Positions 36,149-46,862 of a stretch of 64,000 nt of DNA are shown here, piece after piece. The translations under genes and the position numbers were made by a program. A model generated the notes under the pieces. It did no database searches and was not told the origin of the DNA. It saw only the letters and a list, made by a program, of their open reading frames with translations. The stretch covers positions 496,001-560,000 of the forward strand of contig CANTUR010000625.1 of the NCBI GenBank assembly GCA_947683625.1. The letters run 5' to 3'. How positions within the stretch are numbered: the stretch's first letter is position 1; each line of letters opens with the position of its first letter. The stretch is from Mallotus nudiflorus. Taxonomy: Eukaryota > Streptophyta > Magnoliopsida > Malpighiales > Euphorbiaceae.

Positions 36149-37589
36149 ATGGCAAATGAAGGGAATCAAGCTAATACAAGAGTTCTTTTAGACACGTCGA
36201 TGCCTAGTTTAAGCAGTGCAAGGCAAAGCATAACAAGACCAACCATTAAAGTCAATAATTTTGAGATCAAGTCGGCTTTGCTGTAGATGATCCAATTTTA
36301 TAGGATATTGAATGAGGACCCAAACGATCATATTGCAAACTTTCTTGAGATATGTGACATGCTCAAGTATAATGGTGTGTCTAATGAAATATTGAGGCTA
36401 AGATTGTTCCCATTCACTTTAAAGGATAATGTTAAAATATGGTTGAAGTCTCAACAACCTAGTTCTTTCACCAATTAGAATGAGTTGGCAAGAGCATTTA
36501 TAGCAAAATATATTCCACCTTCTAAGACAGCAAAGGTGGTGAAGGAGCTCACTTGATTCCAATAATTTTATCATGAATCCTTGAGTGAAACTTGGGAGAG
36601 ATTCACATAATTGCAGAGGAGCTGCCCACTTCATGGACTGTCAAAAGATGTGCTTATAAGGATGTTTTACAATGGAGTCATAAGTTCCATAAGGGATTCC
36701 ATTGATGCTAAGGTTGGTGGATTCCTCATGAGAAAGACGGTTGATGAGGCTATACAATTATTGGAGAGGATGACACATGATAATTGTTTATGGTCCTTTA
36801 AGAGAGCTCACCTACCAAAGCAAATGGGAAGGCTAGAAGTTGATGCAGTGATAACCCTCCAAGCTCATATTGTTGCACTAAAAAAGTATATTGGCAACCT
36901 CACCCACAAAAATAATTCAACCCATTCAGGTGAATTTTACAATTATTTGGGTTATTCTAATAATGAGTTTGGTGCTTATAATGTAGGTATGATAAGAGAT
37001 TGCTATATAAAGCAAGTTAATAATAATCTTTACTCCAACACTTACAATTTGGGGTGACAAAACCACTTGATTTTTTATGAAGTAGCAACAATGTGGTTGT
37101 ACCAAGCTTCCCTAATAATAACAACTTGTAAAGGCAACAAGCACCACCAGGATTTTACCATCTAAAGCAAGATAGAATGACATTTATAGAGAATAAGCTA
37201 GATAAATTTTTGGATGCTATTATAAATAAGTTGTTAAGTCATAAGGAGAACTAGAAAGGATGGAAGCTAAATTTGATCATATTACAATGAACCACTCCTC
37301 TTTGATCCATAACATTGAGGTTCAGCTAAGACAACTTACAAATGTAATGGGACCCAGAGCATAAGGCAACCTTCCAAGTACAACAGAGTCTAATATAAAA
37401 GAGTTAAAGGCTATCACTTTAAGGAGTGGTAAAGAGGTAAAGTCAAATATTGAAATTTCCAAGGACAATGAGCAGAAGGATGAGGAGCAATATATAATGG
37501 TGGAGGATGAGACAAAAGAGGAGAGCAAGACAGAGCAATAAGAGGTTCCAAAATCTACACCTTTCTCTTTTGCGCCAAAGATTCCATTT
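36149..37589 (+). pseudogene. Athila-like gag remnant
   Basis: From ATG at 36149 one frame reads MANEGNQANTRVLLDTSMPS. It continues in frame through stops at 36281, 36476, 36554 and 36608 up to about 37057. The conserved retrotransposon gag domain covers EDPNDHIANFLEICDM, LRLFPFTLKDNVKIWL and LARAFIAKYIPPSKTAKVV, then LHGLSKDVLIRMFYNGVIS and TVDEAIQLLERM. Beyond 37060 the frame shifts several times, but Athila-like acidic sequence continues to the insertion point at 37589. Gag forms the particle that packages the element RNA. The four clean stops in an otherwise well preserved domain show decay by point mutation. Confidence 0.85.
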
Positions 37590-38059
37590 TGATGCAAGCA
37601 TGGAAGAGCAAGCCCTTCAATTCACGAATAAATTTAATAAGTTATAGTTATGGAATTTTCTTAAATTTCTATGAGTTCTAAGTATCAGATTTGGGTGATT
37701 TAAAAGCCCATTTCATATGAAAATAGGCCAACAATCGTAAGCCACCAGCTTTGCTTGTGATGTCTATCACTTTTCGGGCAAATTCTATCATTTAGGCCCT
37801 CAAATGGGAAATTTTTTTTTGTTATTTTAGGATTTGATTTTCCCATTTTGTTTAGGATTGTTTTAAGGTTTTACTATTTAAGCTTTTTATTTTCATTGTT
37901 AGATGAAAATTTTTGGATAATAATTGAATCCTTTCTTGATATCTAAAATTTTATGAAAATTTTACGCTTATAGCCTAGTTTGGCCATAGAAGATTGATAA
38001 TTGGTAGTCATGCATGATTCAACAATTATTGAATATTACTAATCCACCCTTTTGCTACA
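37590..38059 (+). mobile_element. 5' LTR of the deleted gypsy element
   Basis: 470 bases. The final part (gattgataattggtagtcat...ttttgctaca) recurs at 40365-40434 as the surviving end of the 3' LTR, with differences such as ttggtagtcatgcatg against tcggtagtcgtacgcg. Confidence 0.85.
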
Positions 38060-38065
38060 TTAATT

Positions 38066-38077
38066 TGGTATCAGAGC
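38066..38077 (+). promoter_or_regulatory. Primer-binding site (initiator Met tRNA type)
   Basis: TGGTATCAGAGC, an exact match to the common plant Met-tRNA site, six bases after the LTR end. Confidence 0.9.
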
Positions 38078-38094
38078 TATGCTCCTTGGATAAG

Positions 38095-40360
38095 ATGTCT
38101 TATAGAAGACAACAACAATAGCCACATCAACAATGTGTAGAAGAGGTTTATGAGCGTGATGATTTACGTCGCTTAGAGTAGCACTTTGACAAGTGCATGG
38201 AACAGATGGATCAACAGATTGACACCTTCATAGAATAACTCATGGCAAGGATGGGGGAGTTGTTAGTCAATTAAAATAGGGAGCAGCCAAATCAAGATCA
38301 GAGATAGATCCCTAATGTTGATGACCATAGGAATCCTTTTATTCAAGGAAATGATAACGAAGATGATGATGGTGATAGTTATTATAATGTATCCTATAGA
38401 TGTCATAGATAACTTATGGAGGTTGATGACAAGTGGTGATGGGAAGTAGGTATGCGAACTGAAATCCCTAAATTCTGTGGTACCCTACAACTCAAAGAAT
38501 TCCTTGATTGGTTAGCCATAGTAGAAGAGGTATTGGATTTTAAGGGGGTACTAAAAAATCATCGAGTACCGTTGGTGGTAACGAGGTTCCAAGATAGGGC
38601 GATGGCTTGGTGGCAGTAAACTAAGCAGACCCGAGTTAGGTTGGGGAAATAAAAAATTACAACTTGGGAGAAGATGAAGAAATAGTTGCGTGCCACATTC
38701 CTGCCTTATAATTATCATAATTTAATGTACCAAAGGTTGCAAAATCTAAGGCAAGGAATCTGTTTAGTTAATGATTATACAATTGAATTTTATCACTTGA
38801 TTGCTCGGAATGAAGTACATAAGACAAAGGACCAATTAGTGGCTCATTATGTTGGGGGCCTAAGGGAACAAATTAAGGAGAGAGTCAATATATTTAATCT
38901 TATGTCAGTTTTTGTGGCACACCAACGGGCTTTGGAGATTAATAGGAAGTGTCCTGGTGGCTTTATGCAAAATACTAGACAGGTTAGCATTAGAGGCGGT
39001 GCTAGTGTGAGCAGTCCAAGTGGTAGCTTGACCATAGGGACTGTAAGTAAACCAGCACCATCTGTGTCTGGAGGTATTAAATGTTTTATATGTGGTGAGA
39101 TAGGGCACAGGCAGGCTGAGTGTAGAAACAGGGGAAAAAGGGTAATGTTTGCTAATTTAGATGAGCCATATAACAAAGAAGATGATGCAGACCTAATAGG
39201 AGACCCGATATTTGATACAGATGCTGTGAATGAGGAGGTCATGACTGGTGATGTAGGGACTACATTGGTCGGGCGGAGATCTTGCCTAACGCCTAGAGTT
39301 GTTGATGATGATTGGCTGCGAAACAATATCTTCCAATCTACCTGCACTATCAAAGAAAAGGTATGCGTATTTATGATCAATGGGGGTAGTTGTGAGAATA
39401 TAATCTCAGTAGAGGTGGTTTAAAAATTAGGAATTGCAACTGTCAAGCATTTTAAGCCATACAAATTGGCATGGTTGAAAAAAGGGGGCGAGGTAACGGT
39501 GTCGACACGTGCCTTAGTTTCCTTCTCTATCAGGGCAAAATATAAGGATGACGTTTGATGTGATATGATAGCCATCAATACATGTCATTTGTTGTTGGGG
39601 CGACCGCGGTAATTTGATAGAGATGTGATTCATAACGGGAAGACTAACACCTATAGCATTATATTTGAGGGAACAAAAATAGTGTTAGTCCCTAATAATG
39701 ATCGTGAATAGTCTGAGATGGTGCAGGGAGAAAGCAAGGGTTGCGTTAACGTATTAACTCTGTCCCAATTTGACAAAGTAGTGTAGAAAGCTAAAGTAGT
39801 TATGTCTTATTCGGGAAAATGGTAAACAAAGAGGTGGTGATCCCTGATGTAGTTTTGCCACTTCTAGAAGAGTTTAGTGATTTGTTTCTAGAATAACTGC
39901 CTAAAGGGTTACCTCCTATAAGGGATATCCAACATCAGATTGACCTTAAACTAGGTGTAGCCTTGCCAAATCGACCACACTATCAGATGAGTCTTAGTGA
40001 TCACGAAGAATTGAGGAGGAAAGTGGAAGAGTTGCTGACCAAAGGGTATATTTGTGAGAGCTTGAGTCCTTATGTTGTACTAGCCCTTTTGACACCAACG
40101 AAGGATGGTTCTTGGCGAATGTGTATAGGCAATTGGGCCATTAACAAAATAACTGTCAAGTATCATTTTCCTATTCATAGACTGGATGACTTACTTAATC
40201 AGCTTAATGGGGCAATAATTTTTACTAAACTAGATTTGAACAGTGGTTATCATCAAATTCGGATGTGAGCAGGGGATGAATGGAAAATAATCTTTAAGAC
40301 AAGAGAGGGGTGTTATGAATGGTTAGTGATGTCGTTTAGGTTATCTAATGCACCAAGCAC
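38095..40360 (+). pseudogene. Ty3/gypsy gag-protease-partial RT remnant
   Basis: ATG at 38095 (MSYRRQQQ) starts a frame that, after scattered stops, becomes a 245-codon open stretch at 38686-39423. Gag motifs are LVNDYTIEFYHLIARNEV and LVAHYVGGLREQIKERV, followed by a CCHC zinc knuckle CFICGEIGHRQAEC. The protease site reads VCVFMINGGSCENIIS, with Asn where the catalytic Asp belongs. RT begins near 39910 (LPKGLPPIRDIQHQIDL). It has LTPTKDGSWRMCIGNWAINK and KLDLNSGYHQIRM, then ends at SNAPSTL near 40355, before the YxDD catalytic box. The gag frame is better preserved than the rest. The zinc knuckle binds element RNA; RT would have copied it. Confidence 0.85.
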
Positions 40361-40439
40361 TTTGATTGATAATCGGTAGTCGTACGCGATTCAACAATTT
40401 TTTATTGTTACTAATGCACCATTTCGCTACGTCACATTT

Positions 40440-41215
40440 CCATAAAGGTTAAAGAAGCCACAAGATGGTCAACAATTTGCTAAGTTTTTAAACATCTTTA
40501 AAAAGCTTCACATTAATATTCCTTTCACGAAGGCCCTTGTGCAAATGCCTAAATATGTGAAATTCCTAAAGGATCTCTTAACATAAAAGTGGAGATAGGA
40601 TGATCATAAGATAGTGCCACTCATAAAAACTTGTAGCTCCATCATCACTCATAAGATACCAACTAAATTAAAAGATCTAGGGAGTTTTACTCTTCCTTGT
40701 GTAGTTAGTACTCAATTTCTAGATGCCTATGTGACTTAGCTGCAAGTATCAACCTTATGCCTTTATCTCTTTTCAAGAATTTGTAGCTTGGTAAGTTGAC
40801 TCCTACAAACATGATATTGTAATTAGCAGATCATTCTATAAAGAAGCCACATGGAATTATTGAAGATATTCTTGTAAAGGTGGACAAATTTATTTTTCAT
40901 GTGGATTTCGTAGTTTTGGATTTTATAGAAGAAAATAAGTGTCCTCTAATTTTTGGGAGACCATTTTTAAATACTGGGAGAGCTATTATAGATGTTCATA
41001 TGAGAAAAATAACTCTTAGCGTTGGTGATGAGAGTGTTGAGTTTGTAATGTCAAATTTAATGAAACACTCTTAGAGGATGAGATGTGTATGAATGTTGAG
41101 GTTATGAGTGCATGTGTAAAGGAAGTGAGTTGTTCAAGGGAGGAAAATAAAAAAGTTGAGAAGAGTGATAAGGATTTTGAAAGTGAGTAGAAGAACACAT
41201 TGTTCAATTTATATA
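40440..41215 (+). pseudogene. Athila-like protease-region remnant
   Basis: It resumes the frame cut at 37589. The plus strand reads RLKKPQDGQQFAKFLNIFKK, then LHINIPFTKALVQMPKYVKF, the conserved Athila stretch between gag and protease. Next come KIPTKLKDLGSFTLPC (aspartic-protease N-terminal side) and, in frame from 40880, DKFIFHVDFVVLDFIEENKC with LIFGRPFLNTGRAIIDV, the protease C-terminal flap side. Stops and shifts separate these pieces. Similarity fades after about 41200, and no RT follows. Confidence 0.8.
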
Positions 41216-41479
41216 AATGCTTTACATCTATATTGACATTAATTAATATAAAAAGTAAGAAAAATTTTCTCAATTATATTATCTCCTTTAATTAAAAATT
41301 ATTTCAACGTATATAAATGCTTTACATAAATATCAACATTAATTTGGTAAAATATATTGTTGATTTATTACAAATTTTAGATAATTTCAGAATAAAAATT
41401 AAAAAATTCAATATAAAATCAAAAAAAATCAAAAGTTGATCGTCTAAAGTTGCCCTTATAATTAGTGTATGTTAATAGT
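41216..41479. other. AT-rich filler
   Basis: No gene. A 'tatataaatgctttacat' segment occurs twice (near 41209 and 41309), about 100 bases apart. Confidence 0.4.
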
Positions 41480-41800
41480 CCACGAGCGAATCGAATTTGA
41501 CTCCACTATCCGGTGGAAAGTGATTGCCTTCCAATGATTTGGAGATTGTACAGCACTAGAGCTAGGTTCCATTCTTCTTGATGTTATGGATATGTGTGAA
41601 CACTTCAATCTTGTTTCTTTTATTTAATTCACAAGGGAAACAAATACAGTTGCCCATTATCTAGATCAGTTCTCTCTTTCTATGTTGCCAACTGAAGATT
41701 GTTTTGATGCACCAGAACTGTGTCCCGGCTGAGGTTTCTTACTGTTGAATGCAAATGCAGTTTTCTTCCTTAAAAAAAAATATAAAATAAAATAAAAAAT
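41480..41800 (+). pseudogene. LINE-like RNase H tail fragment
   Basis: Plus-strand frames give VESDCLPMIWRL, then ILLDVMDMCEHFNLVSFI and RETNTVAHYLDQFSLSM. This is the C-terminal half of the plant RNase H-like domain (RVT_3 family) carried at the end of plant LINEs and some host proteins. It ends in an A-rich tract (41772-41805), as expected for a 5'-truncated LINE insertion. Upstream RT sequence is missing. A processed host gene with the same domain is an alternative. Confidence 0.55.
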
Positions 41801-42097
41801 ACACTCGAAGTAAAATCATCCATTTCTATTTTTTTTTTTTGACTTCACCGACACATTTTTAAACTCTTGATTGAGAATTATTGAGGATTGATTAGACACA
41901 AAGTCAGAGTGTCTTTGTGTAATTGGATCCACTTAATAATGACAAGTTAGATGCAAGAAAAGTCAAGCCTTTCCATTGATAAGATTTAGCAATATTAGTA
42001 AAGTATGTATAATAGAGTTGAAAAATAAGCCAGATCTTATCCAACTTGTTTCTTTATTTGCTTCCTTTTCTTGCAACAGGACGCGTATTGATTATTA
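41801..42097. other. 3' flank of the peroxidase gene
   Basis: No gene or clear repeat. It may include distal 3' untranslated or termination sequence of the minus-strand peroxidase; I see no decisive polyadenylation signal. Confidence 0.4.
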
Positions 42098-42210
42098 ATC
42101 CTTTTTTTTTTTTTCTTTTTGAGATACATTAGAACTTTCGGATTTTGAATCATTGACTTCCAAGTAACCCACAGATTCTACGTACTACTTTAACCACTAG
42201 ACCCTAAAAT
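42098..42210 (-). mobile_element. tRNA-derived SINE-like repeat
   Basis: Read on the minus strand it starts ggtctagtggttaaagtagt, like a tRNA D-arm A box (TAGTGGTTAAAG). It has a B-box-like GATTCAAAATCC about 50 bases later and ends in an A-rich tail (the T run at 42102-42120). It starts within a few bases of the peroxidase stop codon and has the same orientation, so transcripts of that gene would run through it. Confidence 0.5.
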
Positions 42211-42212
42211 CT

Positions 42213-43911
42213 TTAGTTTATAGCAGAACAGACTTTGCGAATTTCACCATTTGCACCAGTTTTAACACCAATATTACTCATCTTGACCATGGACTTGGCA
42301 AATTCTAAGTTAAAGGTCAAACCAGCCAAACCTCTAATACCCAAGAAACGTTGCACAAAGGTTCTTGTTGTAGCATCAGTCCATAACTTTTGGTCGGATT
42401 CAAGAATTCCTCTACCACTTCTTAAATTTGAGAAGAATGTTCCATCAAACCTATTGGAGCTTCCTGTGTCTAATGCAATACGTTTTGAAGCATCACCATT
42501 TTGTGGGCAAAGTGCCCGTAGTTGAGGAACGAATGCTGGGTCGATTGATGGGTCAGCACCATTTCCAGCTGTGGTGAAATTATACAGTCTATACCTGAAG
42601 AATTGGCAAGCTGTAGTTCCAATTGTGTGTCCTCCTATTAACAAAAACCAAATACAAGTTAGAGAATGATACACAATTAACCTACTAATTTTGAATTGAG
42701 AAAATTTAAATTGTAACCTAATTTAGAGAGGATCAGTTCTTTTTGATGAAAAATTCTCAATTCTACGTAGTTTATTCAAATCTATTAGATTTACCATGCA
42801 TATATATAATATATTATATTTTTGTTAGTCAAATGTAAAATATTCAGTGTACATATCACACATTTAAGAGTTGAGTGTAGATAAAAAAAAATTTATTCTT
42901 TGAATTTAAAAAAAATTAAAATTTTAAAAATATAAAATTTGAATTATGATTATTAATTTTATATAATGCAGTTGAAAGCAACATTCGAATTATATCGATT
43001 ATATACACATGGTGGCACTTATTTGAAATAATGTATATTAAAGAGTTGTTTTTAGAAGAATCTTTACCAACAAGGGTTACAAGATCTTGAGTGTTAAGTC
43101 CCAAAGCTGCAAATTTCTGCTTTTGTACATCAATGGAATCGGTAAAACCAGGCAAATTTGTAGCATCGGACGCTAATGAAACCCTACCATCTCTACGTCC
43201 TGTGGGTACTCGCCAGGTGGGTCCATTTGTCTACATAATGAACATAGAAAAGCTCGGTTAGTCACTAAATGTATGAAAAATTGCAGATATAATTAAGCAT
43301 GATATTAGATGTGGCTATACGCGACATCTGCAGTCTGTTGTCATATTGGTGCAGTTATTTTTTTGTCCTCTATTTAATGAACCACTTAAAAAAAATGTAG
43401 AAATAAAAATGGAAAACCATCAAAACTTTTTTTTTTTTCTTAGCATGTGCCGACACATTATCAACCCTATAACAAATAAACAAAGATATTTTAAAAATGG
43501 AGCCAAATTGTAAGCACATACCAAAACAACAGAGTCACGGGCAGCAAGGGCTAGAATGTCAGCACAGGAGACAACTCCTGGACATGCAGCTTCAAGCTTG
43601 GTCTTGGCATCATCAACTACATCATACCCTCTAAGCAGAAGGTTAGGTGGAGCTGTTTTCTCCGTGTTAGGTCCATCAATGAGGATAGAAGCATCACAAC
43701 CCTGAACAAAGCAGTCATGGAAATGCATCCTGAGTAACCCAGGTGCAATAGTTGGATTAGAGTTGAAATGAGATTGAACTGTTGTCCTAACGATGGACTC
43801 AGCTTGAGGACATGTTCTAGAATAAAACCCAACTGTAGTGCCTTGGCCTTGGACCATGGTACTAACCATGTAGCTAAGGCATAAAAACCCTAATAAGTAT
43901 TTCATGGCCAT
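42213..43911 (-). CDS. Class III secretory peroxidase, three exons
   Basis: Exons 43911-43522, 43230-43068 and 42634-42213, all with GT...AG introns, join without a shift into 324 residues. A hydrophobic signal peptide (MAMKYLLGFLCLSYMVSTMV) precedes the mature start near QGQGTTVGFYSRTCPQAE. The distal haem site is LRMHFHDCFVQGCDAS (Arg, His, Ca ligands) and the proximal His is in LVGGHTIGTTACQFF. All eight disulphide Cys are present: CPQ, HDC, GCD, ACPG, SCAD, TACQ, LCPQ and KVC. The length is normal for the family, which oxidises phenolics with H2O2 in the apoplast or vacuole for lignin, suberin and defence. Introns follow class III positions (after DSVVL, and within VGGH). The subfamily is not assigned. 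It is the only intact gene here. Confidence 0.97.
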
Positions 43912-44000
43912 TTCTATAATTATGTATACCTATCTGTCAATTTACTATTGCAAGGCTATCTAGCTAAGATTTGTGTGATTTTGTTAGAGGAAATAAGAAG

Positions 44001-44010
44001 ATATATATAG
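44001..44010 (-). promoter_or_regulatory. Putative TATA box of the peroxidase gene
   Basis: The minus strand reads CTATATATAT about 90 bases upstream of the peroxidase ATG. This leaves room for a transcription start near 43975 and a short leader. It is the best TATA candidate in the upstream region. Confidence 0.6.
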
Positions 44011-44763
44011 GCAATTTAATAGTCAGAAAAGATGAACATTAAGTAAACAAAGCCGGCTACTAAACCACGCTGACGAAAGAGAATATAAGATCGGCGTCAA
44101 AAGTCGGAGATGAGTTGGGATGCATTAGAATCTTTGTCACGTAAAGAAATGAGCAATTTGCATGGCAATAGTTGACATCAAAACTAAAAGTCACTGTCGA
44201 CCAATACCTGTAATCATTTGTTTTCACCACCTTGTTTGTTTAAGAAATATTTTCATCTATACCTAAATTATTACTTATCTTAAGAACTGGAAAGAAAATA
44301 TAATAACATTTAAATTAAATACATAAATAACATATTAATCAAATGTTATACATCTCTTCAAACAATCGTATTTTTATGGGGTTATTCATTCGCCAAATAT
44401 AGGTTCTACAATCAAAATATATAGAGTTACAATATGTCATTATCATATTAATTAAAATATTTGTATTTGTCCAAATGCCGAAGTTCAATGGATATTTCAT
44501 ACTGGGGGCAGCCGAAAGTTTACTTGTATATTATTTTAGTTTTTGATTTATGAACATATGGAAAATAAATAATATTTAGGTAATATTTAGCAATTAAAAT
44601 TAAACATTCAAAAATTAAGTGCTAAATTTTAAGTGAAAAATATTATAGATATTAAAATTTTTAAATACGAAATACGAAATATCTAATCATTTTATTTGGA
44701 GGAAAATAAAAAAGGGTATCATGTGCTTTAACCTTTCATCACTTGTTGACTCATATTTTGTCT
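44011..44763. other. Upstream flank of the peroxidase gene
   Basis: The first few hundred bases probably carry the peroxidase promoter; I see no further element I can name. From about 44270 the DNA is AT-rich and featureless up to the foldback element. Confidence 0.5.
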
Positions 44764-45485
44764 TGTAACAAGTTGATACCATGTGTTTCATGCTATTAGT
44801 AAATAGAAGCAAATGTTCTAACACTGTTAAAAATGATAAATGATGAGATGAAGTGAGAAAAATGCTAAGGAATATATGTATGGCTTCACTTAAGGATTTA
44901 TGGTTTATTTTTCTGACAAATTAGTACCCTATTTTACAATATAAAAATAATAAATTAATTTAGAACAATTTTATGATTACTTGATTTTTTTAGTTATTTT
45001 TGTTTTATGACTTTTTTAATTATTTTTATTTTACTTTGTCTTTATCATCATATGATGAAAGTATATGTCATCATTCAATAATGGTTATTAATACTTTGTA
45101 AAACTTAAAGTAATGGTAGAATATACCATTAATTTATTTAATTATAAATTATCACATGAAAATATTTTATCAATAATTTCTTTATGGTTTAACATTATAT
45201 ATATATATATATATATAATGTTAAACCATAAAGAAATTATTGATAAAATATTTTTTTTATATTATCATATATAATTAAATAAATTAAATTATTATTTTTT
45301 TAAATTGCAAAATACGGTACCAATTATTAGAAAAATAAATCATAAGTCTTTAAATGAAATCGCAGATATTTTCTACTATATTTTTCTAAAAAAAATGATT
45401 TAAATACCCTTTACCGCGTCATCACTTTTAACATCGTTAGATGATTTGCCTCTATAGTATGAAGCACAGGTACCAACTTGTTACA
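44764..45485. mobile_element. Foldback (long inverted repeat) element, 722 bases
   Basis: Both ends start TGTAACAAGTTGRTACC on opposite strands. The arms pair along almost their full length: 'gcaaatgttctaac' with 'gcaaatcatctaac', and 'atttatggtttatttttct' with 'acttatgatttatttttct'. They meet at a nearly perfect inner hairpin, ataatttctttatggttta around a TA run (45172-45245). There is no coding capacity. No clear target duplication is seen, so the superfamily is open. Confidence 0.8.
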
Positions 45486-45751
45486 TAATAACTGTGAAAC
45501 CATATAGCAATTTTTATGCTTTTTAATTTATTATTTAAAATCAAAATTTTTTAGCAGCTATTATTTTTAAATAGCAAAGTTCATTTTTATATCCTTAGAC
45601 TACAATTTTTTATACATTGGGCCCTTAGATTTGTCAATTGTGTTTGGTGACTATTTACATGATTATTGTGTTGATTACTGTTAAATCAACCTTGATTTTG
45701 ACTTTAATAATCAATGTTTATTATTAATAAGTGTGTTTAAAAATGCATTTT
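45486..45751. other. Intergenic filler
   Basis: AT-rich, no gene or repeat recognised. Confidence 0.4.
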
Positions 45752-46845
45752 TGTTAGGACAAAGGGCATGTTTAATGGATGGAGTTATGGAGCTTAAATT
45801 GTTGTCAAAACATGAAGACAAAAATGCTCATGAGTGGCATCATAATCATGAGCACTTCCACAATCCTAAAGTAGTCAAGTGAAGTCAATGTTCAAGAGGA
45901 CAGTCATCCTTATCATCATCATCACAATCGTGAGAAAGCTCATCATGATTGTGATCATCACTTTACCATCTCAAGGTTCCAAAAGCATGAAGAAAAAATG
46001 TAGGCAGTCCTCCTCAAGATCATGGTCACGATCGTGAGTAAGTTTGTGCCTTCACTTTGCATCTTTTAATAATTAGTTCATATAAGAAACAACTATATTT
46101 TGTTTTTCCATAATAATGACATGTATTCTCATAATTTTGGGCATGTCAAATCTTGCAAAAAGTGAAATAATACATTAACTGAAGAAGGAGAAGGAGTGGA
46201 TGTGTTGGCTTGACTCCAACAGTTACAATTTGAGTCTCTACACTTCTCAAAACATAATGAATAAGTTAGAAAGCTTGTTGATAAGATTAAATGTGAAATG
46301 TATTGCTTTGGAAACTTCTTTCTATCATATTTCTTTGTATTAAACTCTTGTAACAAAAATTTTGAAGATAGTTGGAAAGTGGTAGAGATAGGTTTCTCAT
46401 TCCACTTATTCTTAGGATTAGAACTGTGAAAAATGAGGAACTATTGAATTATTGGGTTAGTGTTAAGCTTTTGTAAGTGTAAGCCTTGAAACATTTGGTG
46501 AAAGATTAGTATAAGCCTAAAAAAGAAAAGGATAGTGTTAAGCTCTTTGTAAGTTTTGGTATGAGCCATTAAAAACATGATCTTATAATTAATATATTGG
46601 GAACAAGATTGGTGTGAATGATTAAGTAATCCTAAATTAGTGATAAGCTAGGTGGGAAATGTAGGATTGTTGAGAATCTGAACTCTTCATAATCATTTCT
46701 ATTCATGTGCTTGATCTTATCTTTATTATTTTTCCTTTTCTTGTTCTTATACATATTTTTTCTTCCCAAAATCATTTGTTATTTTTTTTTAATTTTTATT
46801 TTTCTCTACATCTTTGCTAGCCTTATTCACCCCTTTTAAGGCTTA
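45752..46845 (+). mobile_element. Putative 5' LTR of a copia (SIRE-like) element
   Basis: Inferred because a Met-type primer site follows at 46851 and a copia gag after that. A possible TG start is TGTTAGGACAAAGG at 45752. The end near 'aaggcttata' is not a clean CA. Duplicated segments such as 'agtgttaagcttttgtaag' and 'agtgttaagctctttgtaag' occur inside. No second LTR is present in the window to confirm the ends. Confidence 0.4.
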
Positions 46846-46850
46846 TACTA

Positions 46851-46862
46851 TTGGTATCAGAT
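46851..46862 (+). promoter_or_regulatory. Decayed Met-type primer-binding site
   Basis: ttggtatcagat resembles TTGGTATCAGAGC with its last bases changed. It lies between the presumed LTR and the gag remnant. Confidence 0.6.

Larger units (their letters stand above)
37590..40434 (+). mobile_element. Internally deleted Ty3/gypsy element
   Basis: A perfect duplication cattt (37585-37589 and 40435-40439) bounds the element. It has a 470-base 5' LTR (37590-38059, TGATGCAAGC to TTTTGCTACA), a Met-type primer site (38066), gag and protease, and an RT that stops in the SNAPST motif near 40355. The sequence then jumps into the last roughly 70 bases of the 3' LTR. The deletion removed the rest of RT, RNase H, integrase and most of the 3' LTR. 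It sits inside the Athila-like element between gag and the protease-side sequence. Confidence 0.9.
33134..41215 (+). mobile_element. Athila-like Ty3/gypsy element, truncated and twice invaded
   Basis: Order: 5' LTR (33134-34388), Asp-tRNA-type primer site (34398), leader, copia-type solo LTR (34547-36065), gag (36149-37589), a nested deleted gypsy element (37590-40434), then the protease-side continuation (40440-41215). RT, integrase and the 3' LTR are missing. Both insertions are flanked by perfect 5-bp repeats (caggg, cattt). The gag and primer site are the kinds found in Athila elements. Confidence 0.8.

Noticed and set aside
38847..39380. Minus-strand 177-codon frame
   Set aside because: Antisense shadow of the gag-protease frame, which has clear zinc-knuckle and protease motifs on the plus strand.
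42235..42525. Plus-strand 96-codon frame
   Set aside because: Antisense shadow of peroxidase exon 3.
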